Counted from the stretch's first letter, positions 13,161 to 24,789 are shown. The stretch: 64,000 nt of DNA from Coenobita brevimanus (GCA_032717465.1 CM064657.1:18317331-18381330), one strand, 5' to 3'. Notes: a model not told the origin generated them from the sequence alone. Numbers and translations: made by a program.

Positions 13161-13172
13161 TAGACCAATTGA

Positions 13173-14275
13173 CTAAATATTTAAAGACTCCTTTTTGTTC
13201 ACATCACGCTGTCTCCTGAAACATTTCTCCGTAGTATGACCAAGCTTACTACAATAAGTACATTTACTTTTCTGAAATCTAGAGGTGAAGCTGGTATTTC
13301 CTTCCTGAGAAACATCATCTTTATTCTCTTTCCTGTTACCTGTACTCTTAGTAGAGGCAACGTACTTACTCTCAGCTTTCCTTTTTTCTTTAGAATATCT
13401 CTTGTGAGTGAGAACATATTCATCAGCTAAAACTGCAGTATCAGACAAATTATCTATTCTTTTCTCATCAAGATATAGGCTTACATCTTTATTAATACAC
13501 CTTTTGAAGTCCTCCAGCAAAATCATCTGCTTAAATTTACCAAAATCAGAATCCACATTCTTAGAATTTAACCACTGCTCTAACAGATCTTCTTTGATTT
13601 TTGCATACTCAGCATGGGATTGCTTATCTTGCTCATAAGTTGTCCTAAATTTTACTCTATAAGCTTCAGGAACAAGCTCATAGTCCTTAAGAATCAAGCT
13701 CTTAACTACATCATAATTATCAGATTGATCCTGAGGCAAAGATGCATAAGTTACTTGAGCTTTACCGGTGAGAACAGTTTGAAGGAGTACTGGCCAATAC
13801 TTTTTGGGCCAATTAAAACCTGTAGCTACCCTCTCAAACAACTGAAAATACTTTGTTAAATCAGATTCATTAAAAGGAGGGACAAGTTTAACATTTTTAG
13901 CCACATCAAAATCATCAGAGCTAGATGATCCAGTTCCACATTGTTTCATGCGATACTCATGGTCTGCCTGAATCCTAGCAAGTTCAACTTATGCGTGAAA
14001 CTCAGCCTCCTTAGCACGAGCCTCCTGCAGGGCTAGCTGTAACTTAGCTAATTCAATGTGCGTTTGCTCATCTGGTGGAGTTACATTAAACAAGCTTTTA
14101 TTAATTATGTCAACAATTTGATCTTTAGAATGATGAGAGCGAATAGCAATTCCCAATTTTTGAGCAACAAGCTTAAGTTCATTCTCTTTTCTGTTCTGTT
14201 TTCTACATCACACACTGTTTGCACATTTGACAAAAAATCTTTGGCTTCATCAAGCGTAGTAATAGTAGACATCAT
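13173..14275 (-). pseudogene. gag with SCAN-like capsid segment and CCHC zinc knuckle
   Basis: The structural protein starts at ATG 14275 (MMSTITTLDEAKDF), 80 bp inside the 5' LTR. A frameshift near 14185 and a TAA at 13989-13991 break the N-terminal third. From 13949 the frame is open for 258 codons. The stretch LLEDFKRCINKDVSLYLDEK and the following TAVLADEYVLTHK resemble the SCAN dimerisation domain, which is thought to derive from Gmr1-type capsids. Near the C-terminus CTYCSKLGHTTEKC is a CX2CX4HX4C nucleic-acid-binding knuckle. It ends with a stop before the protease frame. Confidence 0.9.
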
Positions 14276-14330
14276 GAATAAATCACAGTCACAAAATATC
14301 AGGCAATATCCTTATGATAATATCCTGAAT

Positions 14331-14348
14331 ATCCTGGCGAGGTCGCCA
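14331..14348 (-). other. Putative primer-binding site
   Basis: On the minus strand TGGCGACCTCGCCAGGAT follows the 5' LTR by six bases. The leading TGG is complementary to a tRNA 3' CCA. I did not assign the tRNA. Confidence 0.6.
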
Positions 14349-14354
14349 AATTTA

Positions 14355-15125
14355 TGTTACGGAACAGAGAAAACTGTCCCGCAAAGTTCCAGGTTCAAAA
14401 CAAAAGCGTTAGGTAAAATTACAAGTTAAAGTTTAATTGTCAAACTAACATCTAAACATTCAGGACTCATAAGGACAATGTAATGGCAAAAACAGGTTAA
14501 ATATATGGTTAACTGCAATAGCCGCTATTAACACGAAATTAGCAAGAGTAAATTTATCTAAGTCAGCCTTGATAAAATGAGAAATACCGGATAATGCTCA
14601 GTTAATGCAAGATATTTTATTACAGAAACAAAATATTATTACTACTGGCTGACAGTAGAACTCTACATCAATCACAAAAACCTCACCAGGCCTACGAATT
14701 AACACCTCATGCTACACAGTACAAGAAAAAATGCAACAACTCCCACACTCAAATTACACAGCAGCCAAATGGTTGGAGACTTCCTGAGCACTCACAATAA
14801 TAACAACTGTACAGGGGAGGACAGAGATGTGAACAAAATGAGGAGTAGATCTAAGTGGCAATTAATGCAGAGACTGAGCTCATTATATAGGGGCCGGCAG
14901 AGCTTGATACAACTTGTAAGAAGGATGCGCAAATGAAGCCATAGGGGACAAAGAGTTGACACTCCTGCTCTGAACAACAGAAAGAACGACTTACTCTACT
15001 ATAAGGGAGGAGGGGGGGAGTGAGGTAGAACACGCACTATGGAAGCCACGAGGCGAATCGTGATCAAACATGCAGCATACTGTATGTTAGAATTATACAA
15101 AGGATGATGAAATCATAGGCTATGT

Positions 15126-15129
<4 letters not shown>
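14355..15129 (-). repeat. 5' LTR
   Basis: 775 bp, same length as the 3' LTR, ~97% identical by my count. It would contain promoter and polyadenylation signals; a TATATAG occurs near 14883 on either strand. Confidence 0.96.

Positions 15130-15192
<63 letters not shown>
15130..15192. repeat. (TA)n array, right flank of the LTR element
   Basis: A 63-bp TA array abuts the 5' LTR end. Confidence 0.97.
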
Positions 15193-15194
<2 letters not shown>

Positions 15195-15720
15195 CAAGCT
15201 AAATGATTTCTGACTTTAATATGCTGCAATGGCGAATTTCATTGTAAAACAAAGATAAACGGCCATATTCGTTAAATTACTTCGTGAAGAGAAGACAAGT
15301 CCCCGGTATTTGACGTCCGTCCCTGAGATGCCGATAATGATTAGATCTTAATTGTCTGTATCCTATATTACTGAAAGCAGTCAGGTATGATAATGGGAAA
15401 TCAAACACGGTCTAACTCTGCCAGTTGCTTTATAATGTGTTCAATAAATATTTGGGGCTTGGTTTCCACTTGGCCAAATAAGTTATAAGAATATGGCCAT
15501 AAGATTCTTTATAACTAAATACATCAGCGAAGCAAAGATTTTCACACAAATTTTGGATCAGTTCCCTTTCTTAACAAAAATTTGCTTTGATATGATTTCC
15601 ATTGAATTATCTGATAAATCTATTTGAGCCAGCACAAAACGATTGTGTTCAGTTGAATGTCTAACAATCAAAGGAACTGCGATTAAGGAGGTAGTATATT
15701 TATTATGTCTACCCTCACCT
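15193..15720. other. No gene recognised
   Basis: AT-rich, apparently single-copy sequence with no motif that I can support. Confidence 0.45.
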
Positions 15721-16545
15721 GTGGTGGAGGAGGCATTAAGTGAATGGTCTGTCCGTCCGTGTGTGCGTGTAATTCACAGGGTCTGTCAGAATCACTTGAT
15801 GGTCGTGATTGTCAGCTTTTACCTTCCCGGAAGGGAGCTGAGAGCTCATATAGTCCGATCTAAGGGCAAGGCTGTGACCTGCACACACACACCCGTCCCC
15901 TTGCTCAAGGGGGACAGTAACAGCCCACTTCGTCAGTGAAACTTTTCGCAGCCTGAGCGAGGCGCGAACTCCCGTCTGCCAGATGGCAAGCGAGAACGCT
16001 ACCACTGAGCCAGCGAGTGGTGTGTGCGTGGGTCCGTGAGTCTGTAACACTCTTGTGGGCGAGGTATCTTCTGGACTCATTAACGGATTTCCACCGAACT
16101 TAAGTCAGTGATGCAGTAAGAGGATATGAACTGATAAGGTCACCCAGGTCAAGAGGTAAAAGGTCAAGGTCATATGGGGTCGACTTAGTTTATCCTTGTG
16201 GGCACAACAACTCCTGAACCCAACGACGATTTTCGACCAAACTTTCGTCAGCAGGAAGGTCAAGGGGTCAAAGGTCAAGGTCATATGGGTGTGGCCATAA
16301 TATCTCCTGAACCCCTCGACGGATATCAACAAACTTTTGTCAGTGATGCAAAATGAAGGGACAATGAAATAATTAGGTCAGCAAGGTCAAGGGGTGAGAG
16401 GTCAAGGTCATATGGGGTCAATTTAGTTTATCTTTAGTCTCATTCTAATCCACAATGAACCCTGTCCTGGAGCTTGTATGGTGAGTCCATGCGCAGCAAG
16501 ACTTGGAGGAGGAACACCGAGCGATGCTTTGCGTTGACAGTTTGG
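15721..16545. repeat. Composite repeat with 'AAGGTCA' modules (family shared with 18.7-19.1 kb)
   Basis: Three imperfect modules carry AGGTCAAGGTCATATGGG, at about 16166, 16274 and 16400, each followed by a similar phrase about closing CCTGAACCC or TTAGTTTATC. The right end (16478-16545) matches 19010-19070: GAGTCCATGCGCA versus GAGTCCGTGCACA, then AAGACTTGG/AAGGCTTGG and ACCGAGCGATGC/ACCAAGCGACGC. The element is non-coding; its class is unknown. Confidence 0.7.
15950..16020 (-). mobile_element. tRNA-Gly-like SINE head or tRNA pseudogene
   Basis: On the minus strand there is a perfect A box TGGCTCAGTGG (16012-16002) and a B-box-like GAGTTCGCGCC (15971-15961), one base short. The loop between contains CTTGCCATCT, so a GCC anticodon-like triplet as in tRNA-Gly. 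There is no matching acceptor stem, so it is not a functional tRNA gene. Confidence 0.65.
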
Positions 16546-16899
16546 TGTCCAAGTTCTCGGTATTTCGTTATATCACTGTGTAACAAACTTAAACCAATTT
16601 TTTTTTAAGTTGATTTTTATGATATTTCTGATCAATGTCAATGCATAGTTTCCAAGTATGCTATTTGTTTTTGTGTAAATCTGGATTTATAGGAATTCTG
16701 CAATAACAAATGTATCATACAAGGACAGGAACTGCATCTTGTTACCATTTCGAGAATGTTGAGAATATTAAAGAATTTATATGTTTCCGGGTGTATATTA
16801 TGAATATAACTAGAAAATGAGCAAACAGTAACATCACAAGGAATGCAGGGCACATAGTATCTTGAAATGCACTTTTGATCTTATCTTTCTTCAGTAGCT
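16546..16899. other. No gene recognised
   Basis: AT-rich flank downstream of the minus-strand pseudogene. T-run near 16598; no other feature. Confidence 0.4.
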
Positions 16900-18525
16900 G
16901 TGATGGCAATTGCCCAACAATCCCCAAAAGTAATCACCCGTCATCGCCTTGTTCCACCTGCCCTGATAGCTGGTTTCCATCACCAGAATGTCCCGGTGGA
17001 ACGTTCACCATGCTCCTCGCTGACTGCACTCAAGTTGCTTTTCAAGAAATCATAGTAGGAATGTAGACAGTGCAATATGATTGACAATCTGCATCCAAGC
17101 TGGTGGAATGCATCGATTAGGTCATCGACGAGCTGTGCAGAACCTGGTCTCCTCTGGTTGCCAAGAAAACCTTCCACAACCCCTCTGAAAGCATTCCAAG
17201 CGTGTTCTTCATCATCAGTCATTTTACCCTGGAGTTCACGACTTGCAAGCATTCTTCGAACTTGCAGCCCAGTGAACATGCCAGCCGTCACCTTTGCCAT
17301 GCTCAACTTGGGAAAGGTTGACTGGATATGCAGAAATGCATCACCATCCTTGTTGATGGCTTTCATGACCATTTTCACAAGACCAAGTTTTATGTTTAGC
17401 AGCGGTAGCAATACCTTCTCTCTGGAGATCAATGGAGCTCTCAGAACTTTGCAAGAACCTGGTGTGAGACTCTCTCTGTGAGGCCAGTCTTCCCTCATGA
17501 AATGTTCTGCATCACTCTGGCTGTCCCACAAGCATAAAATTTTTTTTTTTGAGTACTCCGTAAAACCATCTTGCATTCCAAGTAGGACCGAAATCATTTT
17601 GAAATCCCCACAAGCCTCCCAGTTGTGATCTGAGTTTTTTTTTTTTTTTTTATGTGTTCGGCACTGGGCATTGGCTTCACAGCCTGCTCTCAAGCCCCAG
17701 TAGTCCTCCTACATCCCATACACTTCTCTACATGTCACCACTTCGGCGCTAACACCCACCGTCCATATTGAATACATGTTAGGGCTGTCTCATACAGGAC
17801 TGGTGTATTGGTATTAGCGGGGGTATTTTTACGACATGTCGGCGGGTCTTCTGGTAGATCAGTAAAGTCTGATTTCATGAAATTCAAATCCTTAAACTGG
17901 TCCCTGCCCCAGTGGGGATTTGAACCTGGGTCCGGTAGGACTGCAGGCCACCTCTCTACTTTGTCAGACAAATCTTCACATTCTTATAGCCTTCTTTCAT
18001 TTCCACAGAATGTGCAACTGGAATTGATGGGAGTTCGTTGCCGTTATGCAAAAGTACAGCTTTTAGGCTCTTCATGGAACTGTATATGAAGAGTCGCCAT
18101 TCTGAGGCCCTGTAATCCACTCCCATGGTTTGGAACAAACCCTTAACATCAAAACAATATCACAACGAGGTTTCTTCACAAAATCTGAAGAAGGATGCAA
18201 ACTTGCCGTAGCGATTCCCATACCTCAACTTGCAGCTGGGATCCAACAAGTTCCATTCACTTAGATGTGAGGCCAACAGCTCAGCATAGGACTTGGTGAT
18301 TCTTAAATCTCGAACCAAGTCATCCACTTCTTGCTGATTGGGAAAGTGTGGAGTGTTTCTGGAACATTCTCCAACATACGATTGATCATCACTTTCCCCT
18401 CCATCATCAACGATGTCCTCGTGGTCAGCCATTACGTCAGCCATTACATCAGCGCGCGGTAGCAAGACTGGAAGTAAATAATTGCCAATTGTTGACAAAA
18501 ACCTAGAGATAGACAAACAAAACAT
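16900..18525 (-). pseudogene. Uncharacterised repeat-associated protein family, disrupted by a SINE
   Basis: Minus-strand coding pieces read in order. 18525-18160 ends RYGNRYGKFASFFRFCEE. 18138-17960 contains EWRLFIYSSMKSLKAVLLHN and IPVAHSVEMKEGY. After an insertion, 17640-16980 contains GDFKMISVLLGMQDG, LCLWDSQSDAEHF, LLPLLNIKLGLVKMVMKAI and VSEEHGERS. A one-base frameshift at about 17002 is followed by FHRDILVMETSYQGRWNKAM and ends near 16900. From memory this pattern (LLPPLHIKLGL, AVSDEHGERFHQD) marks a multi-copy uncharacterised family in arthropods, cnidarians and others; its function is unknown. The multiplicity suggests a mobile origin. No enzymatic motif is obvious. Confidence 0.72.
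17634..17975 (-). mobile_element. tRNA-derived SINE with poly(A) tail
   Basis: On the minus strand there is an A box TGACAAAGTAG (17966-17956, 10 of 11) and a perfect B box GGTTCAAATCC (17926-17916), 40 bases apart. A ~240-bp body follows, ending in an uninterrupted A18 run (17651-17634). It lies within the coding sequence of the surrounding pseudogene, breaking it between VKICL and SDHNWEACGDF. No clear target duplication was found. Confidence 0.85.
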
Positions 18526-18658
18526 ACACCATTGGAATCAGCGTGGAAAATTGAGTCTAACAATGCAAAATAAATAAATAAATAAATAAAAATAAACAAA
18601 TTCTTTGTTGCAATGTTATATTTGTGATAAAGGAGCTACAGTGGGTTTTGCTTTGAAC

Positions 18659-18660
<2 letters not shown>
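18526..18660. repeat. AAAT-type simple repeat and flank
   Basis: About six AAAT/AATA units at 18568-18600, otherwise unremarkable. Confidence 0.7.

Positions 18661-18708
<48 letters not shown>
18661..18708. repeat. (TG)n microsatellite
   Basis: Perfect TG array at the left edge of the following repeat copy. Confidence 0.97.
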
Positions 18709-18709
<1 letters not shown>

Positions 18710-19075
18710 GGCAAAATAACTCAAACTGTTTTTGTCCACTTTTAGCCAAACTTGGTGGACGGTCATCCAATGAGGAAACCTACTGTTTTCGAGAACAAGA
18801 TGTAAAAGGTCGAAATCATAGGGTGAAGTCGAATATTGACCCAGTAAAATCAGCTTAGTTTTTATCCAGTTTAGGTCAAACTTAGAGGAAGAGTTAAGGG
18901 TAGGGCAAGAATGATATGATTCTGTTTTGAGAACATTTAAATCGAAGGTCAAGGTCACAACTGGGTCAAAATTCGGGCTATGTGTGAAACCAGTCATGGA
19001 GGTTTTGTGTCGAGTCCGTGCACAAGGCTTGGTTGAGGCATACCAAGCGACGCATTGAGGTGACAGCTCGGGAAC
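18709..19075. repeat. Second copy of the 16.1-16.5 kb repeat family
   Basis: Contains 'aggtcaaggtcac' phrasing and the shared right terminus described for 15721-16545. It begins directly after a (TG)n array. Diverged and non-coding. Confidence 0.65.
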
Positions 19076-19828
19076 GAGTTCGCTGCTCTTCTTTTATTTT
19101 TTATTTCTTATTGCTCATCTCGGTATTCACAGACACTGTAATGTATGCTGATGAAATGCAGCAACAAAACTGTGGAAGATATAACTAGCTCAAGTAGATC
19201 TGATGCTAGAATATAGATATCAAGAAAAATTGGTTTCTGTCCTGTGTTAATTTTACAAAATTTTGTTTTCTAGGTTTGGTCTCGGCCCAGTGCTTAACTC
19301 CTGTGTCTTCAAGGGTGGCCCCTACATAACCGACTGGTTATACAAACTTCCTCACTATGCTTGAATAAAGGATGGTACTGTACATTGTAGAGGCACAACT
19401 TTAACTTGCAGTCCACTATGATCACCTCCACTAAATCTTGGGGAACAACAACAACAACCACAAATTCCACACGGTACGGGGACAAAATGATCGAGGAATA
19501 AATTAGGGGCAGAGAGAGAGGGGAGGAGAGTCGATGAACGCAGCCTCTTCTCTTACCATGAGCAGGAAATCACTTTAGCTGTGACAGTGAGTGGTGATAT
19601 AGAGACGCAGTGCCTAAAATGAAAATCGCTGGCATAGCTGAGGCGGGGTGGAAAACAAGAAGGCGAGCATCATTTACATAAACCTTTCTGTTCTTCTTTC
19701 TACTACCCTAAATAGCCCATCAGGAGAGGCAATAAGGCACCAGTGACGAGAAAAGAGGAATGCAAAAAAAAGATCGAACACGTAAGAGACTGACTTTGAT
19801 GTATCGTTGTTACGACTACTTCTGCTAC
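19076..19828. other. No gene recognised
   Basis: About 750 bp with short frames only. A TTTTCTAG|GT acceptor-like site near 19270 has no open frame behind it. Confidence 0.4.
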
Positions 19829-19888
19829 TACTGCTGCTGCTGCTGCTACTACTGCTGTTGCTGCTGCTGCTCTTGCTGCATCTTACAC

Positions 19889-19927
<39 letters not shown>

Positions 19928-19966
19928 TACCGTATTATTATTATTGTAGTTAATATATTATTGTTG

Positions 19967-20002
<36 letters not shown>
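19829..20002. repeat. Trinucleotide arrays (CTG/CTA)n and (ATT)n
   Basis: Interrupted CTG/CTA repeats pass into two ATT blocks separated by a short unique sequence. Confidence 0.93.
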
Positions 20003-20003
<1 letters not shown>

Positions 20004-20490
20004 TTACTGGTAAGTGGGATCACGCGCCATCAGTCATTTGATATAGTGCTTCCTGAAGTGACTAAGTAAAGTGAGAAACCAGCTAGTTTTAACTATTGTT
20101 GAACAGTGTAGTTAGCAGTCTGCGACAGGATTTCCATTCTGACGTCATTCAGTGACCCTTGGGAGGGATCAAACGCTTGACTCATCAATCGATAGTGTAC
20201 ACCCTAACCCTGCACAACACTGAGGCTTTCATACTGCAGGCTACCCCTAGGGCAGATTTTTCATATAAGCCCTTCAGTCGCTACAGCTAGCGAGAGTGTT
20301 TCGGCGAACATCTGAGAGTGATAATAGGTGTTCAGTTAGTTATAAATCGGTGATAGTCTGTTTCTTAGTTCCAAGACGAGAAAGGTTCTATGGCGATTTT
20401 ATTTGTTCAGTCTTAGTGGTTGTGTGTCCGGTATACTCGTGGTTATGTAAGAATATGGAGAACCATATTTTACTTTTACCAAAATAGAAA

Positions 20491-20493
<3 letters not shown>
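20003..20493. other. No gene recognised
   Basis: Single-copy-looking sequence without a long frame. Confidence 0.4.

Positions 20494-20557
<64 letters not shown>
20494..20557. repeat. (CT)n microsatellite
   Basis: Perfect CT array. Confidence 0.97.
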
Positions 20558-20560
<3 letters not shown>

Positions 20561-21387
20561 AGCCATTAATCTAAACCGTTTTTTCCCTGTTCAGAGATTT
20601 ACTTGCCTATTGAACATTTTTACCCTCCTTCGCGTTTGTCAAGCACACTACGTGAGTACTACAAAAACATTTATAACAAGAGAATATACAGGAGTACTAT
20701 GCATGACGAAGCGCTAAGATAAACGTTAAATAATATCTCCATTGTCAACGAGAATACATCTTGGGAAGGAAGGAAGAGCCATGCTGAACCCATTTTAGCC
20801 GATGACGTATTTTCAGTTATGTTTCACGATATCTAGATGACTGTGTTTGATGCTGGAAAAATGTTTTATGCCGACGGGTTTGGTATTGGTTGTATCTAAG
20901 TCCGCCAGTTCGAAAAACCTCTCTTACCGTATAGGCTATATTAACGCCAGAAGATTTAAAAAAAAAAAAAAATGCATAACACACCACAGTAACAAAATGA
21001 ACACACACATATGACTTGAAACTAAAACTAAAAGGGAAAAAGAGTTCGTTTTAGTGGGAAGTTTTGTTGGAATTGATTAGGGACTAAAAAAGTGAGAAGA
21101 ATATATTACCCAGTGATGATGTTGGTACTGTTTCAAAAGAGAGCTTCAAGAAACAGCTACATCAGCACACTGTCTGGAAAGGATTGGATACACAAAGCAT
21201 TCCTTTCGTCTTTTCTTATACAAAGCCATGCTATTTTCTCTATACTTCACGATGAAATTTTTCAGTTTTCCCTGCCTCCTTCGGCAGGAGGGTTTGCAGA
21301 GCTGGAAAAAAATTTCTAACTTAATAACCTTTATCTTGTTCACATAATCTAATACCATTGACGGAAACTCCATGATATGGACCATTT

Positions 21388-21388
<1 letters not shown>
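20558..21388. other. No gene recognised
   Basis: AT-rich, with an A-run near 20958 and a small CCTGCC/GGCAGG stem near 21275. Nothing coding supported. Confidence 0.4.

Positions 21389-21460
<72 letters not shown>
21389..21460. repeat. (CA)n then (TC)n microsatellite
   Basis: A CA array with two interruptions passes into a TC array at about 21426. Confidence 0.95.
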
Positions 21461-21519
21461 ATAGTGGAGAAACATGCATTACACGTGCATACACAATGTT
21501 GAAAATTTTTAATGTCGTA

Positions 21520-22080
21520 TCCTGGTATCGAGCCCGGAACGCCAGAGAAGCCAGGCATCGTGTCAATATACGCTATACCATGACGGGATAAAAGCTAAGC
21601 CACCTGAATTCTATGAAGAACCAGGTAGATCCATTATGAGAGGATATTTTTCAACCTGAACACAGATGATGATACATATTTCTGAATCACTTGGATTTTT
21701 GCTTAGCCCCACACAACTGGACATAGCAGTTTTAATCAATCCAAGCTTTCATCACGTCATGGTATAGAGACACTGTGCGTCGCTCTTGTCTTGGAGTTCC
21801 GGGTTCAATTCCCGGCTAGACCGTTAAAAACTTTCCACATGTACACAAACATGTAATGCGTTTCCCCTACATATAAGAAGCTCTTGTACTGGCTGGGATA
21901 GATTAAAACCGCTGTCACTTGCCGAGTTGTGTGGGGCCAAACATAAATCCAGATGACTTTAAAACATGTCTTCAGGGTCTGGAATAAAAAATACCATCCC
22001 ATAATGGGCCTACCTGGTTCTTCATAGAATTCAGGTGACTTAGCCTCATCACACTATGGTATAGCGACACGGCACATGGA
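21520..22080. repeat. Tandem and inverted tRNA-like repeat units (~300 bp)
   Basis: Three tRNA-like heads occur. The minus-strand head has A box TGGTATAGCGT (21580-21570) and B box GGCTCGATACC (21534-21524). A plus-strand head has A box TGGTATAGAGA (21760-21770) and a perfect B box GGTTCAATTCC (21802-21812) within a 5-bp stem CCGGG/CCCGG. A truncated plus-strand head starts at 22057. Two plus heads are ~297 bp apart. The blocks before the minus head (21592-21745) and before the last plus head (21890-22050) are inverted copies: CACCTGAATTCTATGAAGAA faces its complement. So tandem units meet in a palindrome with ~160-bp arms and a ~150-bp centre. Confidence 0.85.
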
Positions 22081-22099
22081 TCGCCAAAATTTTTGTTCG

Positions 22100-22360
22100 G
22101 TATTTTTCTGACATTCCAGGACTTACCCAGACCGAATGCAAGAAGAATTTGGTCTATATCTACTGCCTTTCACGAGAAAGAAACGAACAAACACGGAGAC
22201 AGATACACACCCGTGTCGCGATTTCCGACAAATTCGTTGTCTCGTCGCGCTACACTCATTGAACTTAACCCGGCCTAATGCAAAAATAATTAGGTCGTTA
22301 TCTATTACCGTCCTCTTGAAAGAATCGAACAAGGGCACAGACAGACACACATGCACAGCC
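22100..22360. repeat. Two diverged copies of a ~140-bp unit
   Basis: ACTTACCCAGACCGAATGCA (from 22122) and ACTTAACCCGGCCTAATGCA (from 22262) start parallel stretches, each running through a GAAAGAA(A)CGAACAA phrase to an ACAGA..ACACAC end. A TA array follows the second. Confidence 0.75.
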
Positions 22361-22364
22361 TAAC

Positions 22365-22489
<125 letters not shown>

Positions 22490-22513
22490 GACAGAAAAAT
22501 AGACAGATGGATT

Positions 22514-22699
22514 TAACCCATTGGATCCCAGAGCTGCCGGGCGAAGCACTGTTCCGGGCAGGTCCTCAGCGTACCGCCCTCCGCCTATCGGCTCATAGTC
22601 GCGAAGGTCATAGGTCCCTACCCGGGGATTCCCTACTTTATTAAGGTTTGAAAATTCCCAGTTCTGTCCAGTACTGTGGACACTGGGCTGCAGTGGGAT
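22514..22699. mobile_element. Small MITE, copy A (ACCCATTGG family)
   Basis: Starts TTAACCCATTGGATCCCAG and ends CACTGGGCTGCAGTGGGATATAA, giving imperfect inverted ends. The interior (TACCGCCCTCCGCC, GGCTCATAGTCG, GGTCATAGGTCCCTACC) is shared with copies at 25.45 and 25.66 kb. Non-coding. TTAA/TATA flanks are suggestive of piggyBac-type or similar targets but are not decisive. Confidence 0.8.
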
Positions 22700-24789
22700 A
22701 TAACCCTTGTCTTTTCAGCAAATCTTTCGTTATGACTGCATGCATTTTTTACCAAATATTGATAAAATACTTTTGTAGTGCCATTGTTTTCAGACTTTGT
22801 GGTCACCCTGTTTATTGGGCAAATAAACTTGGATATAACACTCATGTTTATTATGAAGCCTGTGAAGGAAATGCAGGCTAATCGTTATTGATAACTTCAG
22901 CAATATAATACATTCCCTCATTCTATTACAGCTACCCCAGAGCCATTTTGCTTACCCGTGGGGAGACATCAAGCACTAGGGGCTGGATGTAGTCTTCATT
23001 AATACTTTCAGTGATGGAGGTCTGCCGTAAGCTAAATAAAATCGTGTGGTGGAAACAAGGATAAAACTGTTAAATAGACGTAACTGAGGTGAATGGGCTA
23101 AGCGAAAGGTATTTCTTACCTTCCATACTAATAATTCAGCAGAAGCAGCGGCCAATTAAAATAGGCGAAAGAGAAAGCTGGTATGGTTAACTCTTCCTTG
23201 CCTTCCCATCTCAGCTACCATTTGATGTGTCACTCTTTCCCAACCCTAACACCTTCGGGCAGATGACGCTATACTGGATTCATTGTTGATGTTACCGTTT
23301 TTTTTTCTTTCTTTTTTTTTAGGAAGAGTCCCTAGTGGTGAAGGTGTTGATATGAGCTTCATCTAACCTCGCCAGTTTGAAAAGTCTATCCTAAGGTAAA
23401 TAAAATCTCCTGGAATAAGCAAGAATTTTTTTTTTTTTTTCAAAAGTCATCGGAATGAAGATTTTGAACCTTCCCTTACTTCCTACCTTCCTCTTTCCCT
23501 GCTGCTGCAGACATTTGCTCTGGAGATCCACACTTCATTCAACGTAGAAAAGTTAGCGTATCGATGAATTTACTTCGATGGCATATTTTCCATATTGATC
23601 AGGCTGCCAACACACAGTTATTAATTAGATGAGGAATGTTTCTTAGCAGTGAAGCTGTTATGGAAGGCTGTATTTAAGTATTCCAGTTGGATATGTCTCC
23701 TGTACAGTGAAAAAAAAAAGACCGGAGAATAAATGAACTGGAGATAGCAAAACTGAACCATAAAGGAAAGCATTGTACTGAAGAGATTAGTAAGTTAAAC
23801 TTTCCCTTTTTCCCTCCCTGCCAGCCTCCATTCAGCTGCCGGCATCTGTTCTGGTAGTTTTCACCCGCCTTAATTTATGTGGCTGCCTCCACTCACGGCA
23901 CCATCTGTGGAACTATTGCCTGTTTACCGCCACACAGAAGCTCATTTGACTTTCCCTGCTCTGAATTATGGCGGCACTGTGCAATCCACTCTACGTCTGC
24001 CTCCACGGATTTTGTGCTTCCTCTCTTTCCACAGAATCGCTTACTTTCCTTTCCTTCTCAGTTCATGGTGTTTCATTATTATTAGTATTTTCATCTAATG
24101 CAGGCAGCTTAGAATTTAGTCTTCGACAAACAAATTCACCGTAATTTACCTTTGTCACCTTCAAGGAGATATTGCAGTGGTGTTATGAAGGGCGCTTGGC
24201 TGCCTCAGCTGTTGAAAATGAGAGTTAATCTGGCTGGAGAGGCAATTCGTAACCCGATTTATGCTATTTCCTCACATATGGAACCTTTCTCATCAACGCC
24301 AAACGCTTAAAATCAGATGGAGTAGACTCCTGGTACCAAAATTAGATAATTAAATACCCCATGCTGCCTGCAATGAAGGAACAGCTCTCTTTGCTTTGTT
24401 TTTAATGGGATGTTACAAATTGATCATATACTCCTACTTCTCTCTCTTCTTGCTGTACACACTGATGTACAGGATTAATCTAAATTATCTTTCAAAAGTC
24501 GGGGAAATCAGTAGCCCATTACTTTGTCAGTTTTGTATGCCTAAAGTTTATATCTTAAATTCAAAAGTGTTCAGTGATGAGTGTCGTGATGAATGTCTTA
24601 AGTAAAGCTGCAATCAGTTACTGTCTGTTTGGTAAGTTTCTCGTCTCCGGTACTGGCTCTGATGTAAGGAGGAAGGAGAGGATAATGGTGGCAAATCGAT
24701 GTACTCCTCAAGACATGGAACGTTATTACGTGCGAGTGATTTCTTATATACTTTGATTGTCCTGTCAACTGCAGCGCTACTGACGATAG
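22700..24789. other. 2 kb with no recognised gene or repeat
   Basis: Contains T-runs (23298-23320, 23427) and an A-run (23709), and short frames such as 23877-24098 that lack any domain I can name. This is the longest stretch in the window with no identifiable element. Confidence 0.5.

Noticed and set aside
20250..20290. Core promoter (TATAAG and TCAGTC)
   Set aside because: The spacing is far too short and no open frame or exon follows.
21270..21295. CCTGCC/GGCAGG stem as a terminator
   Set aside because: No associated gene or T-run; eukaryotic context.
21758..21830. Functional tRNA gene
   Set aside because: A and B boxes and a T-arm are present but no acceptor stem pairs, and the unit is repeated with the same flanks.
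23877..24098. Small secreted or membrane protein gene
   Set aside because: Two overlapping frames of similar length, no domain, no supporting splice or promoter signals.
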